Assembly (NCBI RefSeq): GCF_019890935.1
Contig: NZ_CP082333.1
Span: forward strand, 770,001-834,000
DNA from: Exiguobacterium acetylicum
GTDB lineage: Bacteria; Bacillota; Bacilli; Exiguobacteriales; Exiguobacteriaceae
Length of the DNA stretch: 64,000 bases
Reading direction: 5' to 3'
The notes beneath the pieces were generated by a model. The model had not been told where the DNA came from and did no database searches. It worked only from the letters and a program-made list of their open reading frames with translations. Positions 1-9,100 of the stretch are shown here, one piece after another. The position numbers and the translations under genes are program-made. Each line of letters starts with the position of its first letter. Position 1 is the stretch's first letter.

Positions 1-2
1 TC

Positions 3-1169
3 TCTGTTCCTTACGCGGATCAAGAAGGACCGAACGAAACACATCAACAAGTGACGTTCATCACGCTCGATCGCTGGCTCGAAATCGAACATCCATTGAC
101 AGAAGTGACGAATGAACTGGACGACATCGCTGTCATTCTCTATACGAGTGGAACGACAGGAAAACCAAAGGGTGCGATGTTATCCCACCGTAATCTGACG
201 TCGAATGCGCGCTCGATTGGGGATTATCTACATGTATCCAGTAGCGACCGGACACTTGCCGTATTACCAATGTTCCATGTCTTTTGCTTGACGGTCGTCG
301 TCAATGCTTCACTCGCACATGGAGCGTCAATCATCATTGCTTCACGTTTTTCACCACAAGAGACGTTTGAGTTAGCAAAAAAAGAACAGGTGACGATTTT
401 TGCGGGTGTACCGACGATGTATAATTTCTTACTTCAAACCGTGAAGGCTCATCCGGAATATGCGACCTATTTTGAATCAACACGTTTGTTCGTCTCAGGG
501 GGAGCGAGTCTTCCAGTGCCGCTTCTTGAAGCATTTGATCGAACATTCCAATGTCATATCCTCGAAGGATATGGTTTATCGGAAGCATCACCCGTCACTT
601 GTTTCAATCCGGTCAATGGTGTTCAAAAACCAGGCTCGATTGGAACATCGATCGTCGACGTCGAAAACAAAGTCGTCGATGAACTCGGACAAGAATTACC
701 AGATGGTCAAGTCGGAGAATTGATCGTTCGGGGACCAAACGTCATGACGGGTTATTACAAGATGCCGGAAGAGTCGCAAGCGACGTTACGCGATGGCTGG
801 TTATATACAGGTGATTTGGCTCGTCGAGATGAAGACGGGTATTTCTATATCGTCGATCGCAAAAAAGATATGATCATCGTCGGTGGTTACAATGTCTACC
901 CGCGTGAAGTCGAAGAAGTCCTCTACCAACATCCGAACGTCATTGAAGCCGCCGTCATCGGCATACCGGATGAGGAGATGGGCGAAGCCGTCAAAGCATT
1001 CGTTGTTGCTCGTGAGACGATGACGGAAGAGGAAACGCAGGCATTCTGTGCTACATCACTCGCGAAATATAAATGTCCGACACAGATTGAGTTCATTGAT
1101 CAATTACCTCGTAATACGACCGGGAAGATTTTACGGACCGTGTTGAAGAAACAACCGACGAATTCATGA
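3..1169 (+). CDS. lcfB: Long-chain fatty-acid-CoA ligase, 5'-truncated by window edge
   Basis: Activates long-chain fatty acids to acyl-CoA via an acyl-adenylate. The frame is open from base 3, so only the C-terminal ~388 residues are seen. Motifs in order: the AMP-binding P-loop [11 protein letters not shown] (about nt 150-180), [58 protein letters not shown] and the C-terminal NTTGKILR carrying the adenylation lysine. The set and spacing resemble B. subtilis LcfB (YhfL) more than LcfA, from memory of that family. A strong terminator follows, so it is the last gene of its transcript. Fatty-acid use is also represented by the enoyl-CoA hydratase at 29022. Confidence 0.93.
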   Translation, partial: SVPYADQEGPNETHQQVTFITLDRWLEIEHPLTEVTNELDDIAVILYTSGTTGKPKGAMLSHRNLTSNARSIGDYLHVSSSDRTLAVLPMFHVFCLTVVVNASLAHGASIIIASRFSPQETFELAKKEQVTIFAGVPTMYNFLLQTVKAHPEYATYFESTRLFVSGGASLPVPLLEAFDRTFQCHILEGYGLSEASPVTCFNPVNGVQKPGSIGTSIVDVENKVVDELGQELPDGQVGELIVRGPNVMTGYYKMPEESQATLRDGWLYTGDLARRDEDGYFYIVDRKKDMIIVGGYNVYPREVEEVLYQHPNVIEAAVIGIPDEEMGEAVKAFVVARETMTEEETQAFCATSLAKYKCPTQIEFIDQLPRNTTGKILRTVLKKQPTNS

Positions 1170-1176
1170 CTGTCTC

Positions 1177-1205
1177 AAGAACTTCAGGTTTCTGAAGTTC
1201 TTTTT
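1177..1205 (+). terminator. Rho-independent terminator of the acyl-CoA ligase gene
   Basis: Perfect 11-bp stem AAGAACTTCAG / CTGAAGTTCTT around a GTTT loop, followed by a T run. It lies between the ligase stop and mgsA. Confidence 0.85.
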
Positions 1206-1235
1206 CTGTGCATAGACAAGAAGGAGGGGATACGA

Positions 1236-1670
1236 ATGAATATCGCATTGATTGCACATGATGAGAAAAAGGATGAGATGATGGGCTTTACACGGGCTTA
1301 CGCCGCATTCTTTAAGAAAAATACATTATACGCGACAGGAACGACCGGACAACGGATCATGGAAGCAACCGATCTGCACGTCCATCGCTGTAAGTCAGGT
1401 CCACTCGGCGGGGATCAGGAAATCGGAGCGCTTGTAGCACAAGGAAAAATCGATATCGTGATTTTTTTACGGGATCCACTGACGGCCCAACCTCATGAGC
1501 CGGACGTCTCCGCACTCATTCGATTATGTGATGTGTACGATTTACCGCTTGCGACGAATGTCGGAACTGCTGAAATTTTAATCAATGGCCTCGAACAAGG
1601 ACAATTTGATTGGAAGGAAATCATTCGAAAACGCCATGAACTGGAACAACAAAAGTTTTTAGACGATTAA
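1236..1670 (+). CDS. mgsA: Methylglyoxal synthase
   Basis: Converts dihydroxyacetone phosphate to methylglyoxal and phosphate, a glycolytic bypass that frees phosphate when sugar phosphates accumulate. At 144 aa it has the usual family length. Visible motifs: the N-terminal [12 protein letters not shown], the phosphate-binding [20 protein letters not shown] and [11 protein letters not shown], which hold the catalytic aspartates in this family. The ATG has the Shine-Dalgarno AAGGAGGGG eight bases upstream. The gene is monocistronic here: a terminator precedes it and the next gene has its own ribosome site. In B. subtilis mgsA sits with dapB, which is not present here. Confidence 0.95.
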   Translation: MNIALIAHDEKKDEMMGFTRAYAAFFKKNTLYATGTTGQRIMEATDLHVHRCKSGPLGGDQEIGALVAQGKIDIVIFLRDPLTAQPHEPDVSALIRLCDVYDLPLATNVGTAEILINGLEQGQFDWKEIIRKRHELEQQKFLDD

Positions 1671-1766
1671 TTTCATGAGAACGCTTCTCATTTTCGTTTG
1701 AGCATGCTATAGTCAGTTTGAGGATGATACTGATTATCAATTGCGATGGAAAAGGTGGCGAAGAAA

Positions 1767-1922
1767 ATGGAGATTCTATTAATGACGGGTGTAACGGTAT
1801 TGCTAGGAGGCGGCGTTGGATTTTTGACGCACGTCGTAAAAATGGAACGTCGTCAACAGGCAACACCTGTGACTTCAAAGAACGAGCAAGTAGCGTATCC
1901 AGCGCTCCGTCTCGTCAAATAA
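1767..1922 (+). CDS. Small single-pass membrane protein, 51 aa, unknown
   Basis: A short frame with gene-like properties: a GGTGG ribosome site eight bases before the ATG, one hydrophobic helix near the N-terminus (MTGVTVLLGGGVGFLTHVV, residues about 6-24), then a basic and polar tail (KMERRQQATP...) ending in LRLVK. A perfect terminator follows at once. The overlapping longer frame from 1718 is Arg- and Ser-rich and has no ribosome site, so I prefer this one. I do not recognise a family. The tail is probably cytoplasmic by the positive-inside rule (inference). Confidence 0.68.
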   Translation: MEILLMTGVTVLLGGGVGFLTHVVKMERRQQATPVTSKNEQVAYPALRLVK

Positions 1923-1941
1923 TAGAAAATTTATGACTTCG

Positions 1942-1974
1942 CCTTTCTTTTCTTTTGAAAAGAAAGGTTTTTTT
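1942..1974 (+). terminator. Rho-independent terminator after the 51-aa gene
   Basis: Perfect 11-bp stem CCTTTCTTTTC / GAAAAGAAAGG, loop TTTT, then seven T. It isolates the small gene from cssR. Confidence 0.88.
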
Positions 1975-2056
1975 GAATTATTATCCACTCTCCCATAATT
2001 TTGCGGAATTCCTTTGATACACTGAAACAAAGCACATTAGTCGAGGAGTGAGAGCC

Positions 2057-2719
2057 ATGCATACAATCTATTTAGTTGATGATGAAGTGAACTTGAATCG
2101 TGTACTCGTGAAATATTTGGAGCAAGAAGGATGGCAGGTGAAATCCTTTACGTCTGGTGAAGCAGCAGCCTCTGCCATCGTTGAAAAGCCTGACTTATGG
2201 ATTTTAGACATCATGCTACCGGATATGGATGGTTTTCAATTGATTAAGCGGATCAAGGCACATGATGAGACGACACCTGTCATCTTCATCTCGGCTCGTG
2301 ATGAGGACATCGATAAAATCATTGGTCTTGAGATGGGATCAGACGATTACATCGCAAAACCGTTCCTTCCGCGAGAACTCGTCATCCGCGTCAAAAAGAT
2401 TTTGGCACGAACGTATGCGACACCAAAGAGTGGTGTCATCCAATACGGTGATTATATGATTTATCCAGAGAAACGAATCATCGAAGAGAATGGTCAAGAA
2501 ATCGATTTGACGTCGAAAGAGTACGATTTGTTGATTTTATTCGCCACACAAATCGGGACGCCGATGTCACGCGAGCAGATTCTCGTCAGCGTCTGGGGTG
2601 ACGATTATTTCGGTTCGGACCGAGTCGTCGATGATCTCGTTCGTCGCGTCCGTAAAAAATTATCGAAACTCGAGCTCGAAACGATTTACGGGATCGGTTA
2701 TCGCTTGGTGTCTGCATGA
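2057..2719 (+). CDS. cssR: Secretion-stress response regulator, OmpR family
   Basis: DNA-binding partner of the kinase encoded next. It has an N-terminal receiver domain (YLVDDE acidic pocket, phospho-acceptor Asp about residue 51 in LWILDIMLPDMDGF, conserved Lys in YIAKPFLPREL) and a C-terminal winged helix (LTSKEYDLLILF, VWGDDYFGSDRVVDDLVRRVRKK, ETIYGIGYRL). The run of matches to B. subtilis CssR, as I recall it, is very high. I chose ATG 2057 over the in-frame GTG at 2048, because the GTG overlaps the GAGGAG ribosome site. In B. subtilis CssR activates the proteases htrA and htrB when exported proteins misfold. Neither htrA nor htrB is adjacent here. Confidence 0.92.
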   Translation: MHTIYLVDDEVNLNRVLVKYLEQEGWQVKSFTSGEAAASAIVEKPDLWILDIMLPDMDGFQLIKRIKAHDETTPVIFISARDEDIDKIIGLEMGSDDYIAKPFLPRELVIRVKKILARTYATPKSGVIQYGDYMIYPEKRIIEENGQEIDLTSKEYDLLILFATQIGTPMSREQILVSVWGDDYFGSDRVVDDLVRRVRKKLSKLELETIYGIGYRLVSA

Positions 2720-4098
2720 AAAACCGCAGTCTCGGATTCCAGATTTGGGCGATGTTTCTGCTCGTCATCGTCACGCTTTCTGCGGTCATTCTCCTGGTCA
2801 TTCGGTCATCGATTGGAAATTTCATCGATGAACAGGTCTATGCGACACTTGAGAATAGCGAAGTCTTCTTCTCGAAGGACGCCTCCGTCATCGAGATGCT
2901 TCAGGATAATCCGATTGAATTCGACCGCCGAAAACAGGAGTCCCGTTCTGTTAACATCTTACTCCTTTCTAAAAACGGAAAGCTCTATTACGGTGGAGCG
3001 CCACAACAGCTGATCAATCAGATGTACCGTGATGCGATTGATCAAAAAACGGTTACGGCAAAGTATACGACGCGTCTTGATAAAGAAGATGTATACTACA
3101 GTATTCGAAAAATCGAGGTTAGTGGTGAAACGTACTATCGTGTCTCCTATGTTTGGGATGCGTATCGGCAAGAACTGATTACACAGTTGTTCTCGAAAAT
3201 CGGATTCGTCGTCATCATTGGGAGTATCTTTACGTTATTCATTGCCTTTTGGTTAGCGCGACGTCTGACACATCCACTTGTCGAAATCGAGGGAGCGGTT
3301 GGGAAAATTGCGGCTCAAAAGTGGGATACACCACTTCCGCTTGACCGTGGGGATGAGATTGGACGACTCGCACGATCCGTCGATGCGATGCGAATGGATC
3401 TTGAAAAACAAGATAAGGCACAAAAATCATTACTTCAAAACATCTCCCATGATTTGAAGACGCCGATCATGGTCATCCGAAGTTATGCCCAGTCTATCTC
3501 AGACGGGATTTATCCAGATGGTGATTTGACCGGATCCGTATCCGTCATTGATGAAGAAGCGGAACGGTTAGAGAAAAAAGTCGCGGCTTTACTCTACGTC
3601 ACGAAGCTCGACTATTTCGAGCTCGATCGTTCGACGTGGGACAATGTTGACATCGACCGGATGGTGCATCTGTTGAAAAATCGTTTTTCTGGGACGAAAT
3701 CACTTGAATGGCATGTCAGTGGAGAAGCGGGAATTGTTCTTGGTGAAGGAGAGCAGTTACGTGTTGCGCTCGAAAATGTCATGGACAATGCGATTCGTTA
3801 TGCCGAAACACGAATCGATATCCGATTGTCTGGAACAGCGGATCATGTTCATATTGAAATCGAAAATGATGGACCACCGCTTGACGCCTCCTCGCCACTG
3901 TTTCATCAATTTTCACGTGGTAAGGAAGGAAAGTTTGGGCTTGGTCTCTATATCGTCAAACGGATTGTCGAGCGTCATGACGGGACGGTCGCAATCGAGA
4001 ATCGCTCTGCGGGAAATGGAGTCGGAAAAGTTTGTGTGATTTTTAATTTCCCGCGTCATTTCATTGAGCAAGAGGAAAAAAAACCAAAAGAATTTTAA
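2716..4098 (+). CDS. cssS: Secretion-stress sensor histidine kinase
   Basis: Membrane sensor that phosphorylates CssR. At 460 aa it has a first transmembrane helix at about residues 10-30, an extracytoplasmic sensor loop, a second helix at about 155-177, HAMP, then HisKA with the phospho-accepting His in LLQNISHDLKTPIMVIRSY (about residue 245), an N-box (NVMDNAIRYAET) and a glycine box (GKFGLGLYIVKRI). The H-box and following YAQSISDGIYPDGDL are close to B. subtilis CssS. The start ATG overlaps the cssR stop (ATGA), so the two are translationally coupled. The sensor loop is the least conserved part, so the stimulus is taken from family knowledge. Confidence 0.92.
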   Translation: MKNRSLGFQIWAMFLLVIVTLSAVILLVIRSSIGNFIDEQVYATLENSEVFFSKDASVIEMLQDNPIEFDRRKQESRSVNILLLSKNGKLYYGGAPQQLINQMYRDAIDQKTVTAKYTTRLDKEDVYYSIRKIEVSGETYYRVSYVWDAYRQELITQLFSKIGFVVIIGSIFTLFIAFWLARRLTHPLVEIEGAVGKIAAQKWDTPLPLDRGDEIGRLARSVDAMRMDLEKQDKAQKSLLQNISHDLKTPIMVIRSYAQSISDGIYPDGDLTGSVSVIDEEAERLEKKVAALLYVTKLDYFELDRSTWDNVDIDRMVHLLKNRFSGTKSLEWHVSGEAGIVLGEGEQLRVALENVMDNAIRYAETRIDIRLSGTADHVHIEIENDGPPLDASSPLFHQFSRGKEGKFGLGLYIVKRIVERHDGTVAIENRSAGNGVGKVCVIFNFPRHFIEQEEKKPKEF

Positions 4099-4126
4099 AA
4101 ACGGGATCTTTGGATCTCGTTTTTTT
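4098..4126 (+). terminator. Terminator of cssRS
   Basis: Stem AACGGGATC / GATCTCGTT (one G-T pair), loop TTTG, then seven T, immediately after the cssS stop. Confidence 0.82.
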
Positions 4127-4182
4127 CGTTAGGAAATAATCGTTCCGTTCATGCAAGGCAAAAGGAAGTTTGATATAACCAA

Positions 4183-4188
4183 TATAAT
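4183..4188 (+). promoter_or_regulatory. Possible -10 element for comK
   Basis: A perfect TATAAT 21 bases upstream of the comK ATG, but with no recognisable -35 at the right spacing. A promoter dependent on an activator would look like this; ComK autoactivation is known in B. subtilis. I do not see a clean pair of ComK AT-boxes. Confidence 0.35.
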
Positions 4189-4208
4189 CCAGGAAGGGAG
4201 CGAAGGAG

Positions 4209-4682
4209 ATGTCATACCCAATCACGGAAGAAACGTTAGCCTTGATCCCGCGATACGGTCAATACGGTGAACCGCAGACACTCGTCATCAAGGAGCATTC
4301 TGAAAGTATTTTAGATGGTCATCCGATTAAGTTGATTGAAGAATCTTGTTTGTATTTTGGTTCGTCCATGCGTGGAAGAATCGAAGCAGCGCGGCATATC
4401 CTTGGTCCGAACCGAAAGACACCTGTTTTAGTGGATTGGCAAGCACAGACGATTTTCTTTCCGACGACCGCAAAAGAAAAGGCGGAATGTATTTGGATTA
4501 ATTTTAAACAGATGAAGACTGTTCAGAAAAAATCCGGCAAAGTACAAGTCGAATTTCAGACCGGTCAATGTATCGATACGGATGCCTCTGCATACAGCAT
4601 CGAACGACAACGGATTAAAACGCTAGAACTGGCGTACGAAATGCAACGTCGTTTTCAGTTGCCGGAGTTTAAGAATCGGTGA
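4209..4682 (+). CDS. comK: Competence transcription factor ComK
   Basis: Master activator of DNA-uptake genes. The diagnostic central block is present: IEESCLYFGSSMRGRIEAAR, then KTPVLVDWQAQTIFFPT, then CIWINF, matching the RSCRFFGSSYAGRK / PPIMVD / FLFPT / CGWI pattern of B. subtilis ComK. The protein is 157 aa against about 192 in B. subtilis: the C-terminal segment used there for MecA/ClpC-mediated degradation is mostly missing, so proteolytic control may differ (inference). The ribosome site is GGAAGGGAGCGAAGGAG just before the ATG. comEA and comEC, its expected targets, lie at 53.7-56.5 kb in this window. Confidence 0.85.
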   Translation: MSYPITEETLALIPRYGQYGEPQTLVIKEHSESILDGHPIKLIEESCLYFGSSMRGRIEAARHILGPNRKTPVLVDWQAQTIFFPTTAKEKAECIWINFKQMKTVQKKSGKVQVEFQTGQCIDTDASAYSIERQRIKTLELAYEMQRRFQLPEFKNR

Positions 4683-4747
4683 AAAGTGGAAACACATAAC
4701 AGGAATCTTACTTACGTAAGGAGAAACAGTAGAGAGAGAAATCATAG

Positions 4748-4779
4748 GGAGGTGAAGCGGTAACTTTTACCGCGACACG
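4748..4779 (+). promoter_or_regulatory. Shine-Dalgarno separated from its start codon by a hairpin
   Basis: A strong ribosome site GGAGGTGA at 4748-4755 lies 24 bases before the only sensible ATG (4780), too far for normal initiation. Between them is a perfect 7-bp hairpin GCGGTAA-CTT-TTACCGC (4757-4773). Folding it leaves about seven bases between the site and ATG, an ideal spacing. A three-codon GTG frame (4752-4763) also lies inside the element. Confidence 0.6.
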
Positions 4780-5187
4780 ATGAATGAATCATACGAATGG
4801 TTAAATCGCCGAAAATTACAGCCTGGATTTGGTGCGACTGGAGGCAGACGCTTTATCAGTTCCCGCATTGTGCGTCCGGAAAATACACCGGGTAAACGAA
4901 TCAAAGGAATTAAACGGGCACGACAATTGGTCGTTGATGATGCTGGAAATCGCCGTTGGGTCACGAAACGCATCGTCGTGACGGATGCTGCGAAACACGT
5001 CACGATGAACCGTCGGACATCCATCGCCTTGAAAGAGACGAATGAGTCCCGCCTTGAGCAAGTCAAACAAAAACTAGCATCCAACAAAAAGGTCTTATTA
5101 CCGATCTTGGCGGCAACAGGGATCGCTGTCGCAGGTGGCGTTCTTGCTTACGTCCTTCGTCGGAAGAAAAAACAATCTGATCAATAA
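4780..5187 (+). CDS. Basic protein with C-terminal membrane helix, unknown
   Basis: 135 aa. Residues 1-90 are hydrophilic and very basic (RRKLQPGFGATGGRRF, KRIKGIKRARQ, RRWVTKR). A single helix follows at about 106-124 (VLLPILAATGIAVAGGVLAYVL) and the protein ends RRKKKQ. This is a tail-anchor-like layout with positive charge on both sides. The gene is monocistronic and shares a bidirectional terminator with the convergent gene at 5231. I do not recognise the family. The initiation region is unusual (hairpin at 4757-4773). Confidence 0.75.
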   Translation: MNESYEWLNRRKLQPGFGATGGRRFISSRIVRPENTPGKRIKGIKRARQLVVDDAGNRRWVTKRIVVTDAAKHVTMNRRTSIALKETNESRLEQVKQKLASNKKVLLPILAATGIAVAGGVLAYVLRRKKKQSDQ

Positions 5188-5226
5188 AAAATAAGCCGTT
5201 CTCCAATCGGAGGACGGCTTATTTCA
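5188..5226. terminator. Bidirectional terminator between convergent genes
   Basis: Stem AATAAGCCGTTCTCC / GGAGGACGGCTTATT with loop AATC, an A run on the left and T run on the right. It serves the gene ending at 5187 (+) and the one ending at 5231 (-). Confidence 0.85.
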
Positions 5227-5230
5227 TGCA

Positions 5231-5572
5231 TTACAAGAATCGTTTTCGTAAAGAAGTCGAGAGTGCTTTTTCTGCGATTTCTTCTAGTTCCGTCAAGTTT
5301 GTCGGATCAAAGCTATCATTGTAGAAACGACCTACGAAGTCGACACGGTCGTAATCGAGTTCCTTGAAAATCAAGTGTTTATGGTCGTCATAAAAAACGA
5401 CACGATAGTAATCAGATCCGCGTTCAAGGGTTACGAGACCTTTGATGTGATCCAATTTTTTTTGTTCTTCGGTTTGCTCTTCCTCGAGCGTGTCATCCTC
5501 GTTCGTCGATGCTTCGGCTTGCTCGATCGCATTCTTTACGAGTTCAGGTCGTTGTTCTTGTTCTTCCGTCAT
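5231..5572 (-). CDS. Acidic protein of unknown function, 113 aa
   Basis: The first ~45 residues are Glu- and Gln-rich and probably disordered (EDDTLEEEQTEEQKKL). The rest looks like a small mixed fold with LVTLERGSDYYRVVFYDDHKHLIF and ending in SLRKRFL. There is no signal peptide or membrane segment. The ATG at 5572 has GGAGGCGA six bases upstream. It is codirectional with the globin gene behind it (60-bp gap), so the two may be cotranscribed. Family not recognised. Confidence 0.72.
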   Translation of the reverse strand: MTEEQEQRPELVKNAIEQAEASTNEDDTLEEEQTEEQKKLDHIKGLVTLERGSDYYRVVFYDDHKHLIFKELDYDRVDFVGRFYNDSFDPTNLTELEEIAEKALSTSLRKRFL

Positions 5573-5632
5573 GTTTTATCGCCTCCATTTATTATTTTAC
5601 ATGGAAATGGACAGATGAGAAAGAAAAATCCC

Positions 5633-6016
5633 TCAGTCCATCTGGTGTGCTTCACAAACGCGTAGTACATTCATCGCGCCAATTCGTAATCGCTCGAGTA
5701 GTTGAAGTCGTGCTTCTTCATTTGGAATTGTATCAAGAGCAGCTACTTCCATCAGTTCCAACCAACGGATGGCATGTTCTTTTTGAATCGGTAATAACCG
5801 GTGAATCATCGCTAAACTCGCCGGCGGTTGATCCGGGTCGCGCGGTCCCCCTGTCAATTGGGTCAAGAAGACGAGTTGTGCCTGTTCGACACGTTGCCGA
5901 TCTTCAGGGAATAACGGTCGCAACAGTGAATCATGGTAGACTTGATGATAGAACGAGCGAACCAAGGATGTGAGTATATGCTCGCCTCCGACGGTTTCGT
6001 AAAGTGACAAGAACAT
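5633..6016 (-). CDS. Group II truncated hemoglobin
   Basis: Small heme protein of the YjbI/TrHbO type, with roles in oxygen, NO or peroxide chemistry in related bacteria. At 127 aa it starts LYETVGG, followed by the B10 tyrosine in RSFYHQVY, LRPLFPEDR, the FLTQLTGGPRDP turn, the proximal His in MIHRLLPI (same distance to the PI pair as in YjbI), and the group II tryptophan in AIRWLELM. Start is ambiguous: ATG 6016, a GTG one codon earlier, or TTG two codons later would all use the AGGCAGG site. In B. subtilis YjbI is encoded next to yjbH and spxA, not here. Confidence 0.82.
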   Translation of the reverse strand: MFLSLYETVGGEHILTSLVRSFYHQVYHDSLLRPLFPEDRQRVEQAQLVFLTQLTGGPRDPDQPPASLAMIHRLLPIQKEHAIRWLELMEVAALDTIPNEEARLQLLERLRIGAMNVLRVCEAHQMD

Positions 6017-6043
6017 CACCTGCCTTACATAGGATGTGTCCTG

Positions 6044-6049
6044 ATTATA
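6044..6049 (-). promoter_or_regulatory. Extended -10 promoter for the globin gene
   Basis: Read on the - strand: TGCTATAAT, a perfect -10 with the TGn extension. The -35 position (plus 6067-6072) is weak. It lies 28 bp upstream of the globin start in the divergent region shared with addB. Confidence 0.5.
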
Positions 6050-6146
6050 GCAAATTTATACGTAGAAGACATGCGCCAAAAACAGTACATTTGTTCTTGT
6101 TTGTGAGATACTAAGAGTAAAGAAAAACGAGAAGGAGGTTTTCTTG

Positions 6147-9100
6147 ATGAACCATATGCATATTGGTCGTGCCGGTAGTGGGAAAACGACACAATTGATC
6201 GAGCGCGTCGTACAAGAACTCGAGCAACGACCACTAGGGGAGAAGATGTATTTCATCGTTCCAGATCAGATGTCATTTGAAATGGAGCGGCGGATTGCGA
6301 CAGATGAACGGATAGCAGGTCTTGTTCGTCTTGAGGTCATGAGTCTACGGCGCTTTGCGTTTCATATTTTACGCGATTACGGGAATCAAGCGATTCCATT
6401 TCTTGATGAGACGGGAACACAGCTATTACTGCGACAGGTCGTCGAGGAATCAGAAGACGAACTGAAGATTTTTAAACGAACTAAAAACATGCCAGGATTT
6501 TTCCAAGGACTTGATGAGCTCATCGCGTCGTTTAAACGCTCGTTGATTGAGCCAGACATGTTGCGTCAAGTGAGTGATCGCTCTCTCGAACGGTCACCGA
6601 AATTAAACGACCTTGCGTTGATTTATGAGCGCTTTACGGAACGAATCGTCGATAAAGCACTCCATGCAGACGATTACTATACGACGTTACTCGAATTACT
6701 TCCTAAAGCGCGACTGGATCAAGCGACAATCATCGTCGACGGATTTTATGAATTTTCGCTCCAGGAACAACAAGTTTTACTCGCCTTGATGCAACAAGTG
6801 GCTGAAATGCATATTAGCTTTACGATGGACGCAACGGATCCTTATGCGAAACAAACCTCTTTTGGTGTGTCTCAGCGATGCTACATGCAGTTGATCGGTC
6901 AGATGCAGGAGCTGTCGATTCCATACGAGGAAATCTTGTACGATCAACCAATCAAGTTTCAATCAGAAGGGTTACGACATTTGGAGCAGGCCTTGTTGAA
7001 GCCGGGATATCCTCCTGTCGATCATGACGTGGACGGCTTTCAGATGACAGCTGCAGTCAACCGGCAAGTCGAAGCAGAATCAGCTGTACGAAAAGCGATT
7101 CAACTCGTTCGACAAAAAGGGTATCGGTTTCATGAGATGGCATTCGTCGTGCGGCATCTTGAGCCGTATGCGGATCACTTGGAACGAGCCTTCCACATGT
7201 ATGATGTCCCGTATTTCTTGGATCAACGTGAGTCGATGGTTCATCATCCGCTCGTTGACTTGATTCAATCTGCTTTAGACATCGTAACGTCGGGTTATCG
7301 GGAAGAAACGGTCTTTCGTTTACTGAAGACGGAGCTCTTACCGATTCCCGCAGAAGATGCGCGTCTAGCGCTCGATCGTTTCGAGACGTTCGTGCTCGAA
7401 CGCGGCATCAAAGGATCGATGTGGCAACAACCGTGGCAATTAAAGCGACGCCTAGCAGAGGAAGTTCGTTTAACGGAAGAGGAGCTTGCGCAAGAAGAAG
7501 AACTGAACCATTTACGAACATTCGTCGTCGACTTGGTTGAACCGTTGCACCGTCGGTTGAAGCAGGCGAAGACGATGAGCGCGTATACGAAAGGTCTTTA
7601 TCAATTCCTTGAAGAACAAAAAATTGCAGATCGTTTAATGGAGTGGCGTAAGCAGGCACTAGAGCAGGATCAATTACTTGTTGCGCGCGAGCATGATCAA
7701 GTGTACGAAGCGATACTGCATCTGTTCGAACAGCTAGAAGCTGCTGCGCCTGAGCATACCTTATCAACGGACTTGTTCGTCCAGATGGTCGAGACAGGAC
7801 TTGAGAGCCTTCGTTTTGCACTTGTTCCGCCATCGCTCGATCAAGTCATCGCAACGGATTATGTCCGTGGACGATTACAACGAGTAAAAGTCGTCTTTTT
7901 ACTGGGGGCGAATGATGGTCTGATTCCGTTCGTTCAAGATCAATCAAAGTTACTGTCCGAAAATGATCATGACTTTTTACATGAACACGGTATTCCGGTT
8001 GGAAAAGCATCTCTTGATGTGTTTGATGATGAGCTGTTTTACCTGTATCAAGGGATGATGGCTCCAAGTGAAGCCTTGTATGTTAGTTACGCACTTGTCG
8101 ATGAAGAAGGAAAGGCGCTTCAGCCGGCAGCAATCACAAAACAATTAAAACGACAACTGTTGCTCGATCGTCCGATTAAGACACACTTTGCGGAAGCTGG
8201 GGAACACGCACCGCAAGAACAACTTGATTTCGTGACGAGTCCAGAGCGTGCGGCAGCAGCGACAGCGATTGAACTCCGGCGTCTTCAACGACGTTATCCG
8301 ATTCAACCGATTTGGTTCGAGGTGTACAATACGCTTCTCGAAAACGGACAGGGACGTGAACGGATGGGGTTATTCTCGAGTGCCTTGTTCTATCAAAATC
8401 AAGCGGAAGCGTTGCCGGAAGGATTGGCGCATCGTCTATATGGTGATTCACTGCAAGCGAGCGTTTCGCGTTTTGAGACCTATAACGCCTGCTCGTATAA
8501 GCATTTTGCTCGATATGGACTTCGTTTACGCGAGCGAAAGCTGTATAAATTTGAGGCACCGGACATCGGGAATCTGTTCCACGGCGCATTAAATGATCTG
8601 TCGCTCAGTATTAAAGCTTCTGGACGACACTGGCGAGAGATCGACGGCGAGACGTGCGGAACACTGGCGAAGGAAGCTGTCGAAAAGGTGACACCGGAAA
8701 TTCAGAATGCGATTTTGATGAGTTCGAGTCGCTTTGGGTATATCAAGAAAAAATTGACGGATGTCGTGGAGCAAACAGCTAAAATGCTTGTGGAACAAGC
8801 AAAACGAACAGATTTTGAACCCGACTTATTTGAAATCAGTTTTGGTAACGCGACGTTCCCACCATTACGCTTTACGTTACCAGACGGAACGGAAATTGAA
8901 TTCACAGGTCGCATCGACCGGATTGATCAGGCGACGATCGGTGATCAGTTATACGTTCGAATCATTGATTACAAATCAAGTGCTCGAGGACTTGATTTTG
9001 CGGAAATCTATTATGGGCTTGCCATTCAGATGTTGTTGTATCTGAAGACGGTCGTGGAACAGTCGGAGTTGCTCTATCAACAGCAGGCAAAACCAGCTGG

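Noticed and set aside
1718-1936. 72-aa frame over the small membrane protein
   Set aside because: No ribosome site, Arg/Ser/Asn-rich composition; the overlapping 51-aa frame has both a ribosome site and a membrane helix.
7408-7833. 141-codon antisense frame in addB
   Set aside because: One of many long antisense shadows caused by codon bias in addB and addA; no ribosome site or recognisable domain.
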